From: Pseudomonadota bacterium
GTDB taxonomy: Bacteria; Myxococcota; Polyangia; Polyangiales; Polyangiaceae
Length of the DNA: 9,699 bases
Assembly: GCA_023419055.1 (NCBI GenBank)
Contig: JAEZYO010001027.1
Coordinates: 1 to 9,699, forward strand
Reading direction: 5' to 3'
Of the stretch, positions 1 through 6,747 are shown one piece after another. Every line of letters begins with the position of its first letter. The stretch's first letter is position 1. Under the pieces are notes generated by a model. It searched no databases and was not told where the DNA came from. It worked only from the letters and a program-made list of their open reading frames with translations. The position numbers and the translations under genes are program-made.

Positions 1-1
1 G

Positions 2-445
2 CTCGGGTTCCTGTGGTTCGGCGGCGAAACGGACGAGCAGGCGGTCGCGCGCGCGCTCCACGAGCTCGCGGACGTGGTGCGTTCGCGAGAGGGCGAGAGC
101 CTCGTTTTTCGGAGCGCTCGTTTGAACGGTGCCTTCAAGGACCGCCTCGATCCGGGCATAACGCTCGATGCGCCCGAGCTCTCGCGGCTGTCCGGAATTC
201 GGGCACTGGTAGAGGTCGGCGCGGGGGCGCCACGCCTCTACGGCGACTTCGACGTCGAGCTCGATGACCTGGACGTCGAGGTGGAGAGCCCGGCGCGGAC
301 GGCGCGAGCCGTCGGCCTGGTCACGCTCACGGGCATGGCCGAAGGAGAGGCCCGGCGCGAGACGCGCCGCGTAACCTTCCGCCTTGCGGAAAGTAGCGGG
401 GAGTGGCGGGTGGTCGGCATCGAAGTTGCTGGGAGAGACGACTAA
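2..445 (+). CDS. 3' part of an unrecognised protein gene (5' end outside the window)
   Basis: The frame is open from the first bases of the window to a TAA at 443-445, so the gene begins upstream; the GTG at 74 is an internal Val codon and not a convincing start. The visible part is about 147 residues. It opens with a hydrophobic LGFLWFGG segment, possibly the end of a signal peptide or membrane anchor. Then comes an acidic/basic domain with alternating hydrophobic residues (LYGDFDVELDDLDVEVES, then VGLVTLTGMAEGEARRE, then VTFRLAESSGEWRVVGIEV), which looks like successive beta strands. The closing strand pattern, with a Trp-Arg-Val-Val-Gly motif, resembles small NTF2/SnoaL-like folds, but I do not recognise the family and that is a guess. 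The stop lies 16 bp before the ThuA-domain gene on the same strand, so the two are probably co-transcribed. Confidence 0.7.
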   Translation, partial: LGFLWFGGETDEQAVARALHELADVVRSREGESLVFRSARLNGAFKDRLDPGITLDAPELSRLSGIRALVEVGAGAPRLYGDFDVELDDLDVEVESPARTARAVGLVTLTGMAEGEARRETRRVTFRLAESSGEWRVVGIEVAGRDD

Positions 446-461
446 CCACGGAAGGTCCCCG

Positions 462-1169
462 ATGGTATCGGCCACGAGTCCTGGGTCGCCGCCTGGAGCG
501 CCCTCAGCCAACCCGCTCGATCTCCTGCTCTGCACACGCACTGCCGGCTACAGACATGCCTCGATCGAGGCGTCGGTCGACGCCCTGCTCGACCTCGCTC
601 GCGCGGAGGGGTGGACCTTCACGCACAGTGAGGACAGCGCCTCCTTCGACCTCGAAAGGCTCACCCGGCATCACGCGGTAGTGCTCATGAACAGCACCGG
701 TGATTTCTTGAACGCGGCGCAGCGCTCCGCCTTCGAGACCTACGTCGCGCGTGGCGGAGGCGTCGTGGCGGTGCACGCCGCGGCGGTGATCGAGTTCGAG
801 TGGCCCTTCTACGAGTCGTTGATCGGCGCGCGCTTCCGCAATCACCCGGAGCCGCAGCGCGGCGTGGTACGCATCGAGGATCGCGACCACCCGGCCACGC
901 AGGCCTTACCCGAGGTCTGGGATTGGCACGAGGAGTGGTACAATTTCGCGCCGAACCCGCGCGAGAAGGTGCGCGTGCTCGCGAGCGCCGACGAGTCGAC
1001 TTATCGCGGCGGCACCATGGGCGATCACCCCTTGGTGTGGTGTCACGAGCGCCTCGGTGGGCGCTCCTTCTACACCGGGCTCGGGCACGATTCGGCGGCC
1101 TACTCGGATCAGCGCTTCATGGCGCACCTCGCGGGCGCGATCCGCTGGGCTGCGCGCAAACCACGCTAG
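462..1169 (+). CDS. ThuA-domain protein (trehalose-utilisation ThuA-like)
   Basis: This 235-residue protein matches the ThuA family along its whole length. ThuA has a class-I glutamine-amidotransferase-like fold and is linked to trehalose and other disaccharide catabolism, with a poorly defined biochemical role. Visible signatures are GYRHASI (29-35), GGGVVAVHAA (98-107), EWPFYESLIGARFRNHP (113-129), a DRDHPAT segment (140-146), EEWYNF (157-162), DESTYRGGTMGDHPLVWC (177-194) and FYTGLGHDSAAYS (203-215). The ATG at 462 is chosen because GGAAGG (450-455) lies 6 nt upstream and the family similarity begins at about residue 20. An in-frame upstream start at 384 would overlap the preceding gene and lacks such a site. 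No signal peptide is evident, so a cytoplasmic location is likely. It follows the preceding gene by 16 bp and is followed by an intrinsic terminator, so it closes an operon. The family assignment is firm; the substrate is unknown. Confidence 0.9.
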   Translation: MVSATSPGSPPGAPSANPLDLLLCTRTAGYRHASIEASVDALLDLARAEGWTFTHSEDSASFDLERLTRHHAVVLMNSTGDFLNAAQRSAFETYVARGGGVVAVHAAAVIEFEWPFYESLIGARFRNHPEPQRGVVRIEDRDHPATQALPEVWDWHEEWYNFAPNPREKVRVLASADESTYRGGTMGDHPLVWCHERLGGRSFYTGLGHDSAAYSDQRFMAHLAGAIRWAARKPR

Positions 1170-1171
1170 TG

Positions 1172-1216
1172 CACCGATCGGCTTGGCCACCGATCGGTGT
1201 TCTCTAGTTCTTTTTC
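1172..1216 (+). terminator. Intrinsic terminator after the ThuA-domain gene
   Basis: CACCGATCGG (1172-1181) and CCGATCGGTG (1190-1199) form a perfect 10-bp stem with an 8-nt loop. The stem starts 3 nt after the ThuA-gene stop and is followed by a T-rich stretch (1200-1216) containing five consecutive T. Position, stem and T-run together fit a rho-independent terminator on the + strand. Confidence 0.8.
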
Positions 1217-1220
1217 ATCA

Positions 1221-1361
1221 GGGCGGCACGCGCCGCCCCGCCCCGCGGAAGTGACGCGCTTCGCGATCCTCGAAGGAGGAAATTCCGCGGGCCTCACCCC
1301 ACGCGGCCGCTTCGCGGCAGACCCACTCGCTCAACCAGTTTTATCGGCCTAGGTTATCAAA
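1221..1361 (+). other. GH130 upstream region with two further hairpins and an orphan Shine-Dalgarno-like site
   Basis: After the terminator this spacer holds a compact hairpin, GGGCGGC (1221-1227) with GCCGCCC (1232-1238) and a 4-nt loop. A second, GCCGC (1306-1310) with GCGGC (1314-1318), has a 3-nt loop. A near-perfect ribosome-binding sequence, GAAGGAGGA (1272-1280), has no ATG, GTG or TTG at a normal distance, and the frame of the next gene is closed by a TAG at 1350-1352. I see no convincing promoter. The GH130 promoter must lie here, since the preceding transcript appears to terminate just before. Confidence 0.4.
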
Positions 1362-2543
1362 ATGGCAGTGACGCGCATCGGCTCCACGCTGGCTGCACCT
1401 TCGGCGATCGGCTCAATCGCGCCCGAAGCCGCTTCCGGACCGAACTCCGAGGTGGCGCTACCTCCCTGGGGGCTCGGGCCCTTCGAGAAGCTCGACGTCC
1501 ACAACCCTTGCCTCTTGCCGCGCGGTGACACCTTCTTCACGTGTCCGCACGCGGGCGCGGTGGCCTGGGAGGAGAAGGACGTCTTCAATCCTGCGGTGGT
1601 GGTGCGCGACGGCCGGGTGTGTCTGCTCTACCGCGCCGAAGATCGCGTCGGCAGCAACTGCGGAACGTCCCGCATCGGCCTCGCCGAGAGCCAGGACGGG
1701 CGCCTCTTCGAGCGGCACCTCGTGCCGGTGCTCTACCCGGATCGCGATCCGTACCAGGAGCTCGAATGGGACGGCGGCTGCGAGGATCCGCGGATCGTGG
1801 AGGACGAGAGCGGCAAGTATTTCCTCACGTACACCGCGTTCGACGGCAAGACCGCCCGGCTCTGCGTCGCGACCTCGACCGATCTCCGCGTCTGGCACAA
1901 GCACGGCCCGGCGTTCCTTCGCGCGGAGGGCGGCAAGTACCGCGACCTCTGGTCGAAGTCGGGTTCCATCGTGGTACGCCGGGAAGGCAGCCGCCTGGTC
2001 GCTCACCGCGTCGACGGCCGTTACTGGATGTACTGGGGCGAGTCCGACGTGTTCGCCGCTCACTCGGAGGATCTCATCGAGTGGACTCCCCACGTTGGAA
2101 TCGTCGACGAGAACACGCGCGTCCGACACCTCGACGGTCGCTACGAGGTGAGCCACTTCGGAGGCACGAGCGCGATCCTGCCCGTGATGCCGAGGAGGCT
2201 CCGTCGCTTCGACAGCACGATCGTGGAACCGGGGCCGCCGGCGCTCTACACGGACTCCGGCATCATCCTCCTTTACAACGGCAAGAACCACCCGGAGCTC
2301 GGGGACCCTCGGCTCGCTCCGCGCGCGTACTCGGTCGGGCAAGCGCTCTTCGACCCGCGTGACCCCGCGTGCCTGATCGGCCGCACGAACGAGCCGTTCT
2401 TGGTGCCCGACCGCCGCTACGAGATCGAGGGCCAGATCGAGCACGTCTGCTTCGCGCAGGGCCTCGCGTATTTCAACGGCGAGTGGCTGCTTTACTACGG
2501 CACCGCGGACTCCAAGATCGCCGTCGCGCGCGCCGCAGCTTGA
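1362..2543 (+). CDS. Glycoside hydrolase family 130 protein (beta-mannoside phosphorylase or beta-mannosidase type)
   Basis: This 393-residue protein has the five-bladed beta-propeller repeat pattern of GH130 enzymes, which phosphorolyse or hydrolyse beta-mannosidic bonds in mannosides and mannan-derived oligosaccharides. Key stretches are WGLGPFEKLDVHNPCL (36-51), WEEKDVFNPAVV (69-80), LLYRAED (88-94), the family hallmark GGCEDPR (138-144) with D142 as the likely catalytic acid, WSKSGSIV (197-204), YWMYWGE (221-227), GIILLYNGKNHPE (300-312), YSVGQALFD (323-331) and LLYYGTAD (376-383). Residues 1-35 are an Ala/Ser/Pro-rich tail without a lipobox, so a cytoplasmic location is likely. The ATG at 1362 is the first start after an in-frame TAG at 1350; its ribosome-binding site is weak (AGG at 1351-1353). 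I cannot decide between phosphorylase and hydrolase, since that depends on phosphate-binding residues I cannot align here. The gene ends 3 bp from the convergent heme A synthase gene. Confidence 0.88.
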   Translation: MAVTRIGSTLAAPSAIGSIAPEAASGPNSEVALPPWGLGPFEKLDVHNPCLLPRGDTFFTCPHAGAVAWEEKDVFNPAVVVRDGRVCLLYRAEDRVGSNCGTSRIGLAESQDGRLFERHLVPVLYPDRDPYQELEWDGGCEDPRIVEDESGKYFLTYTAFDGKTARLCVATSTDLRVWHKHGPAFLRAEGGKYRDLWSKSGSIVVRREGSRLVAHRVDGRYWMYWGESDVFAAHSEDLIEWTPHVGIVDENTRVRHLDGRYEVSHFGGTSAILPVMPRRLRRFDSTIVEPGPPALYTDSGIILLYNGKNHPELGDPRLAPRAYSVGQALFDPRDPACLIGRTNEPFLVPDRRYEIEGQIEHVCFAQGLAYFNGEWLLYYGTADSKIAVARAAA

Positions 2544-2546
2544 GCT

Positions 2547-3527
2547 TCAGCTGGTCTGGGGCGCGAGGTGTCGCGGCGAGACGCGCTCCGCCGCGGTGAA
2601 CACGAGCGCGACCCAGAGCCCGACTGCTGCGGCCAGGTGGACGATCTGCATCCAGGCGGGCGCCGAGAGGATGACGTTCAGCACGCCGAGCCCGAGCTCG
2701 AGCATCGCGAGCGCGACGGAGGCGGTGGCGAAACGCTGGGCGAGCTCTCCTCCGTGGCGGGCAACTCGCGGCAGCACGAAGATCACGGCGAACCCGAAGC
2801 ACACGGCGAGCAGAGGATGCACCACCCGGAGCTGCTGGAGAAAGTGCGAGCTCGAATCGAGATCTTCTCCTACGCGCCCCGCGAGCGAGCTCGCGCTCAC
2901 CGGATACAAGGTATCGCCGAGCGCCGTGACCGCACCCATGGCGGCGACGATCACGAAGGCGCCGAGGAACGCATACAAGGCTCCCCGGACCGCACCGCGA
3001 GCCGCCTCGGCGCTCGACCCTTCCTCGCTCGCCCAGAACGCCGAGAGGGCAAAGCCCGCCGTGAGGCCGCAGGTGCTCACCAGGTGGATGGGCATCATCA
3101 GCGCTCGCAGCACGGAAGTGTTCTGACCCACCAGGCCGCCCAGCACGAGCACCGCGCCGATCAGCGCGTCGAGCAGCACGAAAAGGATGCCGATCCAGGC
3201 GGCCCTGCGCGCCCGATGGCCCTCCGGGAGCTTACGCAGCAGCCAGGCGTACGAGAACCCGAACACCAGCACGAGCCCCGAAGTGATGCGGTGGCTGAAC
3301 TCGAGCGCCGTCTCGAAGCGCTGGGGCAGGTGGAGAATCTCGCCCTGACACGTTGGCCAGTGTTGGCCGCAACCCGCGCCCGATCCGGTTACCCGCACGA
3401 GCGCGCCGAGCAGCAGGACCAGCACCGTATAAACGAGCAGCGCGTACCCGAGCCGTCCCAGGCGTTGCCCCGGGTTGGGACGCGCCAGGGGCTGGGTCCA
3501 GGGGCTCGGAGCCGCTAGGTTTGCCAT
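2547..3527 (-). CDS. ctaA: Heme A synthase, COX15/CtaA family
   Basis: This 326-residue integral membrane protein would oxidise the C8 methyl of heme O to heme A for aa3-type cytochrome oxidases. It shows about eight hydrophobic segments. The first (about 26-45) runs into VRVTGSGAGCGQHWPTC, with the Cys pair C53/C60 in the first extracytoplasmic loop, as in CtaA of Gram-positive bacteria. The four expected heme-ligand histidines are present: H79 in EFSHR with the essential Glu E76, H148 in MMPIHLV, H237 in VVHPLL and H297 in IVHLAA. Their spacing is close to that of Bacillus CtaA. ATG 3527 is preferred; an in-frame ATG at 3587 would add 20 polar residues, and neither has a clear ribosome-binding site. 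The frame stays open far upstream across the antisense of xylA, which is a composition artefact. No oxidase or ctaB gene is adjacent. It converges with the GH130 gene and diverges from xylA. Confidence 0.93.
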   Translation of the reverse strand: MANLAAPSPWTQPLARPNPGQRLGRLGYALLVYTVLVLLLGALVRVTGSGAGCGQHWPTCQGEILHLPQRFETALEFSHRITSGLVLVFGFSYAWLLRKLPEGHRARRAAWIGILFVLLDALIGAVLVLGGLVGQNTSVLRALMMPIHLVSTCGLTAGFALSAFWASEEGSSAEAARGAVRGALYAFLGAFVIVAAMGAVTALGDTLYPVSASSLAGRVGEDLDSSSHFLQQLRVVHPLLAVCFGFAVIFVLPRVARHGGELAQRFATASVALAMLELGLGVLNVILSAPAWMQIVHLAAAVGLWVALVFTAAERVSPRHLAPQTS

Positions 3528-3650
3528 GTCTCGGGTCGGCTCTGCCACGGCTCGGAGGCCCCGTCGACTCGCGAGGTGCTCGAACATTTGGCGTGACGAG
3601 CATAGGGGGAATGTGGCAATACTTAAGAAGGTTAAGAAAAGGGTGTGCCC
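3528..3650. promoter_or_regulatory. Divergent ctaA-xylA intergenic region
   Basis: This 123-bp spacer must carry the promoters of both divergent genes. Its right half (3588-3640) is clearly richer in A/T than the flanking genes. It contains the heptamer TTAAGAA twice, at 3623-3629 and 3632-3638, spaced 9 bp apart. The purine-rich AAAAGGG at 3637-3643 lies 7 nt before the xylA ATG and is its likely ribosome-binding site. I could not assign a convincing -35/-10 pair for either gene. Confidence 0.5.
3637..3643 (+). promoter_or_regulatory. xylA ribosome-binding site
   Basis: AAAAGGG ends 7 nt before ATG 3651 and only 1 nt before the alternative GTG 3645, so it decides in favour of the ATG. Confidence 0.6.
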
Positions 3651-4967
3651 ATGACCGAAAGCTTTTTCCGCGGCATCGACCGCATCCGTTACGAAGGTCC
3701 CTCGTCCGACAACCCCCTCGCGTTCCGTTATTACGACAAGGACAAGGTCGTCGCGGGCAAGCGCATGGAGGATCACCTCCGCTGTGCCGTTTGTTACTGG
3801 CACACCTTCGCCTGGCCCGGCAGCGACGTCTTCGGCGCCGGCACGTTCGACCGCCCCTGGTTCCGCACCAAGAGCCCGATCGAGGCGGCGGAGCTCAAGC
3901 TGCAGGCGGCGTTCGAGTTCTTCGAGAAGCTCGGCGTTCCGTTCTTCACGTTCCACGATCGCGACATCGCTCCCGAAGGCGCGACGCTCAAGGAGTCGAA
4001 CGCGATCCTCGATCGCATCATCGAGAAGACGCAGGCGGAGATGTCGCGCACGGGCGTGAAGCTCCTCTGGGGCACCGCGAACTTGTTCAGCAACCCGCGC
4101 TACATGTCGGGTGCCGCCACGAACCCCGATCCGGAGATCTTTGCCTACGCGGCGGCGCAGGTGCGCAACATCCTCGACATCACGAACAAGCTCGGCGGCG
4201 CAAACTACGTGCTCTGGGGCGGTCGTGAAGGTTACGAGACGCTCCTCAACACCGATCTCCGTCGCGAGGCGGATCAGCTCGGGCGCTTCCTCACGCTCGT
4301 CGCCGAGCACAAGCACAAGATCGGCTTCCGCGGCACGCTCCTCATCGAGCCGAAGCCGAAGGAGCCGACCAAGCACCAGTACGACTTCGACACGGCGACC
4401 GTGTACGCGTTCTTGCAGCGCTACCACCTCGAGAACGAGTACAGGGTCAACATCGAGGCGAACCACGCGATCTTGAGCGGGCACTCGTTCCAGCACGAGG
4501 TCGCTTACGCCTACGCGAACGGCGTGTTCGGCAGCCTCGACATCAATCGCGGTGACTCGCTGCTCGGCTGGGACACCGATCAGTTCCCGAACGACGTCGC
4601 CGAGATCGCGCTCGTGATGTACACGTTCCTCCAGAACGGCGGCTTCACGACCGGCGGCATGAACTTCGACGCCAAGCTCCGTCGCCAGAGCATCGACCCG
4701 GAGGACCTCTTCCACGCTCATATCGGCGGCATGGACACGCTCGCGCGTGGCCTCCTGATCGCCGACAAGATGATCCAGGACGAGAAGCTGAACGCCCAGG
4801 TCGAGCAGCGCTACGCCGGCTGGAAGGGTGAGCTTGGCCAGCAGATCCTCGGAGGCAAGGTCAGCCTCGCGGATCTCTCCGACAAGGTCCTCTCGAGCGG
4901 CATCGAGCCGAAGGCGCGCTCCGGTCGCCAGGAGTACCTCGAGAACCTCGTCAACAAGTACCTCTGA
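3651..4967 (+). CDS. xylA: Xylose isomerase, class II type
   Basis: This 438-residue TIM-barrel enzyme interconverts D-xylose and D-xylulose (and D-glucose and D-fructose) using two divalent metal ions. All catalytic and metal residues known from the E. coli enzyme are present, shifted by one position. The catalytic pair is H102 and D105 in [13 protein letters not shown]233 and K235 lie in [19 protein letters not shown]269 and H272 lie in NIEANHA. D297, D308 and D310 lie in the [19 protein letters not shown] segment, and D340 in GGMNFDAK. The length fits the long class II group. ATG 3651 is chosen over GTG 3645 because AAAAGGG at 3637-3643 is well spaced for the ATG only, and the protein then begins MTESFF, as homologues commonly do. 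No xylulokinase, xylose transporter or xylR gene is next to it. Its last 17 bp overlap the end of the convergent metRS gene. It is probably active in the cytoplasm. Confidence 0.97.
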   Translation: MTESFFRGIDRIRYEGPSSDNPLAFRYYDKDKVVAGKRMEDHLRCAVCYWHTFAWPGSDVFGAGTFDRPWFRTKSPIEAAELKLQAAFEFFEKLGVPFFTFHDRDIAPEGATLKESNAILDRIIEKTQAEMSRTGVKLLWGTANLFSNPRYMSGAATNPDPEIFAYAAAQVRNILDITNKLGGANYVLWGGREGYETLLNTDLRREADQLGRFLTLVAEHKHKIGFRGTLLIEPKPKEPTKHQYDFDTATVYAFLQRYHLENEYRVNIEANHAILSGHSFQHEVAYAYANGVFGSLDINRGDSLLGWDTDQFPNDVAEIALVMYTFLQNGGFTTGGMNFDAKLRRQSIDPEDLFHAHIGGMDTLARGLLIADKMIQDEKLNAQVEQRYAGWKGELGQQILGGKVSLADLSDKVLSSGIEPKARSGRQEYLENLVNKYL

Positions 4968-6537
4968 GTCGCGGCAAGATCGGAGGGCCCGTTCTCGGTC
5001 GAAAGGGCCCTCCGAGCCCGTACCGCGCTCGCTCGTAGTCCGGCGCTTCCGGTGGAAGCCCGAGCCGCTCGAGCAAGCGCGTAGCGGCCTCGGGCAAAAA
5101 TGGCGCGATGAGCACGGCGACGACGCGCAGGCTCTCGCACAGGTTCGCGAGCACGCGACGAAGGCGGAGGTCCGCGCTCTCCTCCGAATCGCGGCGTTTG
5201 GCGAGGCGCCAGGGGGCGCTCGCGTCAGCGTAGCGATTGGCCGCGGAGACGAGCTCGAAGATCGCCTCGAGCGCGGCGTGCAACGCGAACGCGTCGACCT
5301 GGGTCCTCACCTCGTCGAAAGCGGCGCGGGCTGCCTTTTCGAGCTCGCGGTCGACCTCATCCTCGCAGGGCTCGAGCTCGAGCTCGCCGGCGCAGGCGGA
5401 AGCGAGCGTCGTGACGCGTTGGAGCAAATTGCCGAGCTTGCCTGCGAGCTCGGAGTCGTGGGCCTCGATCAAGCGCTCCTCTCGAAAATCGCCGTCCTTC
5501 GTCGTGTGGAGGTGACGCAAGAGGTAGTAGCGGAGCGCCGTCGTGCCGCGGCGCTCGACCAGCGCGAAGGGATCGATCGTGTTTCCGAGCGACTTTCCGA
5601 TCTTCGCTCCGTCGACCGTGACGTATCCGTGTACGCGGATGGCGGTGGGCAAGGGGAGGCCGGCGGAGAGCAGGATTGCTGGCCAGTAAACCGCGTGGAA
5701 GCGGAGAATGTCTTTGCCGATGAGGTGCTCGCGCGCAGAAGACCGGAGCCAGTACCGGTCGAATTCCTCCGTCGGTTCCGGAAAGCCGAGCAGAGAGAGG
5801 TAGTTCGCGAGCGCGTCGAACCAGACGTAAACGACCTGCGAGGGATCGTCCGGCACCCCGATCCCGAAGTTGCGAGCTCGGGTTCGGCCGCGAGAGACGC
5901 TGAAATCGATGAGCCCACCCGCGACGAAGCTCCGGACTTCGCGCGCCCGCTCTTCCGGAAGCACTCGGAGCCGCCCGCTGTCGAGCTCCGCAAGCAGCGC
6001 GTCCTCATAGCGGGACAGGCGGAAGAACCAGTTCCTTTCGCGGGTCTCTTCGAGGGCAGCGCGGTGCACGGGGCAGAGTCCGCCTTCCTGCTCGGCGGCG
6101 GGTAAAAAAGCCTCGCACCCCGAGCAGTAGTGTCCAAAGTAGTCTTTGGCGTAGAGGTCACCCCGCTCGGCGCAGCGTTTCCACAGCTCGGCGACCGCCG
6201 GGGCGTGTCGTGGGTCACTCGAAGTGTGTAGGTAGTCATCGAAAGTGGCGCCTACCTTCGTCGCGAGGCCGCGAAAGACCGCGCCGTTCGTCTCGACCAG
6301 GCGTCGCGGCTCGATTCCGAGCGCGCGAGCCGCGCGCACGTTCTTGAGCGCGTGATCGTCGGTACCCCCGGTAAAGCGGAGGTCGGCTCCGCGCTGCCGA
6401 AGGTGGCGCGAAATGGCGTCACCGATCACGACCTCGAGCGCATGCCCGACGTGAGGCGCTGCGTTGACGTAAGGGAGAGCGGTGCTGAGAAATGACGGGG
6501 TGCCTCGCTCGTGCGAGGGAAATTTCAATGAGCTCAT
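4951..6537 (-). CDS. Methionyl-tRNA synthetase, short form without C-terminal tRNA-binding domain
   Basis: This 528-residue class I synthetase would attach methionine to tRNA-Met in the cytoplasm. The Rossmann catalytic core carries the HIGH-type motif as HVGH (29-32, in [11 protein letters not shown]). It has a single zinc knuckle, C138/C141 and C155/H158, followed by [15 protein letters not shown]. Then come [11 protein letters not shown] (237-247) and a KMSKS-type motif as KIGKS (312-316). A helical anticodon-binding domain follows (about 350-500), with [10 protein letters not shown] (435-444), and the C-terminus ends in GPPILPRL. There is no EMAPII/Trbp111-like C-terminal domain. Two catalytic motifs deviate: KIGKS instead of KMSKS, and [10 protein letters not shown] (56-65) where TGTDEHGQK is usual. 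The gene could be an accessory MetRS or the only copy. The start ATG 6537 has GGAGGA (6542-6547) just upstream. It converges with xylA, overlapping by 17 bp, and is preceded by a candidate attenuator leader. Confidence 0.92.
   Translation of the reverse strand: MSSLKFPSHERGTPSFLSTALPYVNAAPHVGHALEVVIGDAISRHLRQRGADLRFTGGTDDHALKNVRAARALGIEPRRLVETNGAVFRGLATKVGATFDDYLHTSSDPRHAPAVAELWKRCAERGDLYAKDYFGHYCSGCEAFLPAAEQEGGLCPVHRAALEETRERNWFFRLSRYEDALLAELDSGRLRVLPEERAREVRSFVAGGLIDFSVSRGRTRARNFGIGVPDDPSQVVYVWFDALANYLSLLGFPEPTEEFDRYWLRSSAREHLIGKDILRFHAVYWPAILLSAGLPLPTAIRVHGYVTVDGAKIGKSLGNTIDPFALVERRGTTALRYYLLRHLHTTKDGDFREERLIEAHDSELAGKLGNLLQRVTTLASACAGELELEPCEDEVDRELEKAARAAFDEVRTQVDAFALHAALEAIFELVSAANRYADASAPWRLAKRRDSEESADLRLRRVLANLCESLRVVAVLIAPFLPEAATRLLERLGLPPEAPDYERARYGLGGPFRPRTGPPILPRLRGTC
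4981..5014. repeat. Inverted repeat in the metRS 3' end, just after xylA
   Basis: CGGAGGGCCC (4981-4990) and GGGCCCTCCG (5005-5014) form a perfect 10-bp stem with a 14-nt loop. It lies 13 bp after the xylA stop and inside the metRS coding end, where it encodes parts of [11 protein letters not shown]. No T-run follows on either strand, so it is not a classical intrinsic terminator. It may still act as a transcription or RNA-stability barrier between the convergent genes. Confidence 0.5.
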
Positions 6538-6541
6538 GGGG

Positions 6542-6547
6542 TCCTCC
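6542..6547 (-). promoter_or_regulatory. metRS ribosome-binding site
   Basis: On the - strand, GGAGGA followed by CCCC precedes ATG 6537. This is a strong Shine-Dalgarno sequence that fixes the metRS start. Confidence 0.8.
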
Positions 6548-6598
6548 GGCTTCGCGCGTGCTCCGCGCCTGCTTCGCGCCGCGCTGCGGACAGCCCAT

Positions 6599-6628
6599 GA
6601 ACGAAGAAGGCCGCCTCGCAGGCGGCCT
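6599..6628 (-). terminator. Intrinsic terminator (candidate attenuator) in the metRS leader
   Basis: Read on the - strand, AGGCCGCC (6628-6621), loop TGCGA, and GGCGGCCT (6615-6608) form a perfect 8-bp GC-rich stem. It is followed by the T-rich stretch TCTTCGTTC (6607-6599). The hairpin lies about 60 nt upstream of the metRS ribosome-binding site and 26 nt after the stop of the Met-rich leader frame. On the + strand no T-run follows, so it is directional for -. It could simply end transcripts from the LOG-family gene, but its position downstream of a promoter-like sequence and the leader frame favours attenuation of metRS. Confidence 0.65.
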
Positions 6629-6706
6629 ATCTCGAACGAACGTAAAATCTCGTTTCAGTTCATCGAATACACGGCCACCCAGCGCATGGTGCGCATGAGC
6701 ATGGCC
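6617..6706 (-). promoter_or_regulatory. Alternative RNA structures of the metRS leader (protector, antiterminator)
   Basis: On the - strand RNA, the segment 6684-6673 (CGCUGGGUGGCC), inside the Met-rich frame, can pair with 6627-6617 (GGCCGCCUGCG), the 5' arm and loop of the terminator. This gives about 11 pairs, with one bulged U and two G-U pairs, and would prevent the terminator. The same segment can instead be trapped by upstream sequence: GCGCA (6694-6690) with UGCGC (6686-6682), and GGCCA (6706-6702) with UGGCC (6677-6673). The two folds exclude each other. A ribosome held at the Met codons at 6702 or 6696 would cover the upstream strands and free the antiterminator segment. The pairings were worked out by hand; no folding energy was computed. 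Confidence 0.45.
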
Positions 6707-6711
6707 GGCAT
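6655..6711 (-). CDS. Candidate Met-rich leader peptide of metRS
   Basis: The - strand frame from ATG 6711 to the TGA at 6657-6655 encodes MPAMLMRTMRWVAVYSMN: 18 residues, of which five are Met. A longer version could start at GTG 6732 and would add seven residues. The frame is closed upstream by a TAG at 6744-6742. It lies between a promoter-like sequence and a terminator hairpin, with the gene for methionyl-tRNA synthetase next. Met codons are the ones expected to stall a ribosome when charged Met-tRNA is low, which is the logic of the leader peptides of trp, his and pheST in enterobacteria. The weakness is that no Shine-Dalgarno sequence precedes either start, so translation would depend on a weak or near-leaderless start. 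The overlapping + strand frame is also open but has no start or context that supports it. Confidence 0.5.
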   Translation of the reverse strand: MPAMLMRTMRWVAVYSMN

Positions 6712-6747
6712 TCGCAACGAAACGGTGGTCACGTCGAAAGTCTATGA

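Noticed and set aside
1458..2444. A 328-codon - strand frame across the GH130 gene.
   Set aside because: It is antisense to clear GH130 motifs and has Val/Ala/Arg/Glu-rich shadow composition.
3528..4721. The ctaA frame stays open upstream to 4721, suggesting a 724-residue fusion protein.
   Set aside because: The extra part is antisense to xylA, whose catalytic residues are intact. The conserved CtaA sequence begins after ATG 3527, and the extension is a repetitive Val/Glu/Arg-rich artefact of GC-biased codons.
4828..6105. A 425-codon + strand frame across metRS.
   Set aside because: It is antisense to a gene with clear synthetase motifs, has Arg/Ser/Glu-rich low-complexity composition, and no family resemblance.
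6549..6579. GCTTCGCGC repeated at 6549-6557 and 6571-6579.
   Set aside because: Two short copies in GC-rich spacer, with no array or mobile-element context; likely chance.
6630..6700. A tRNA gene in the lower-GC leader region.
   Set aside because: No cloverleaf with acceptor, anticodon and T arms could be drawn on either strand.
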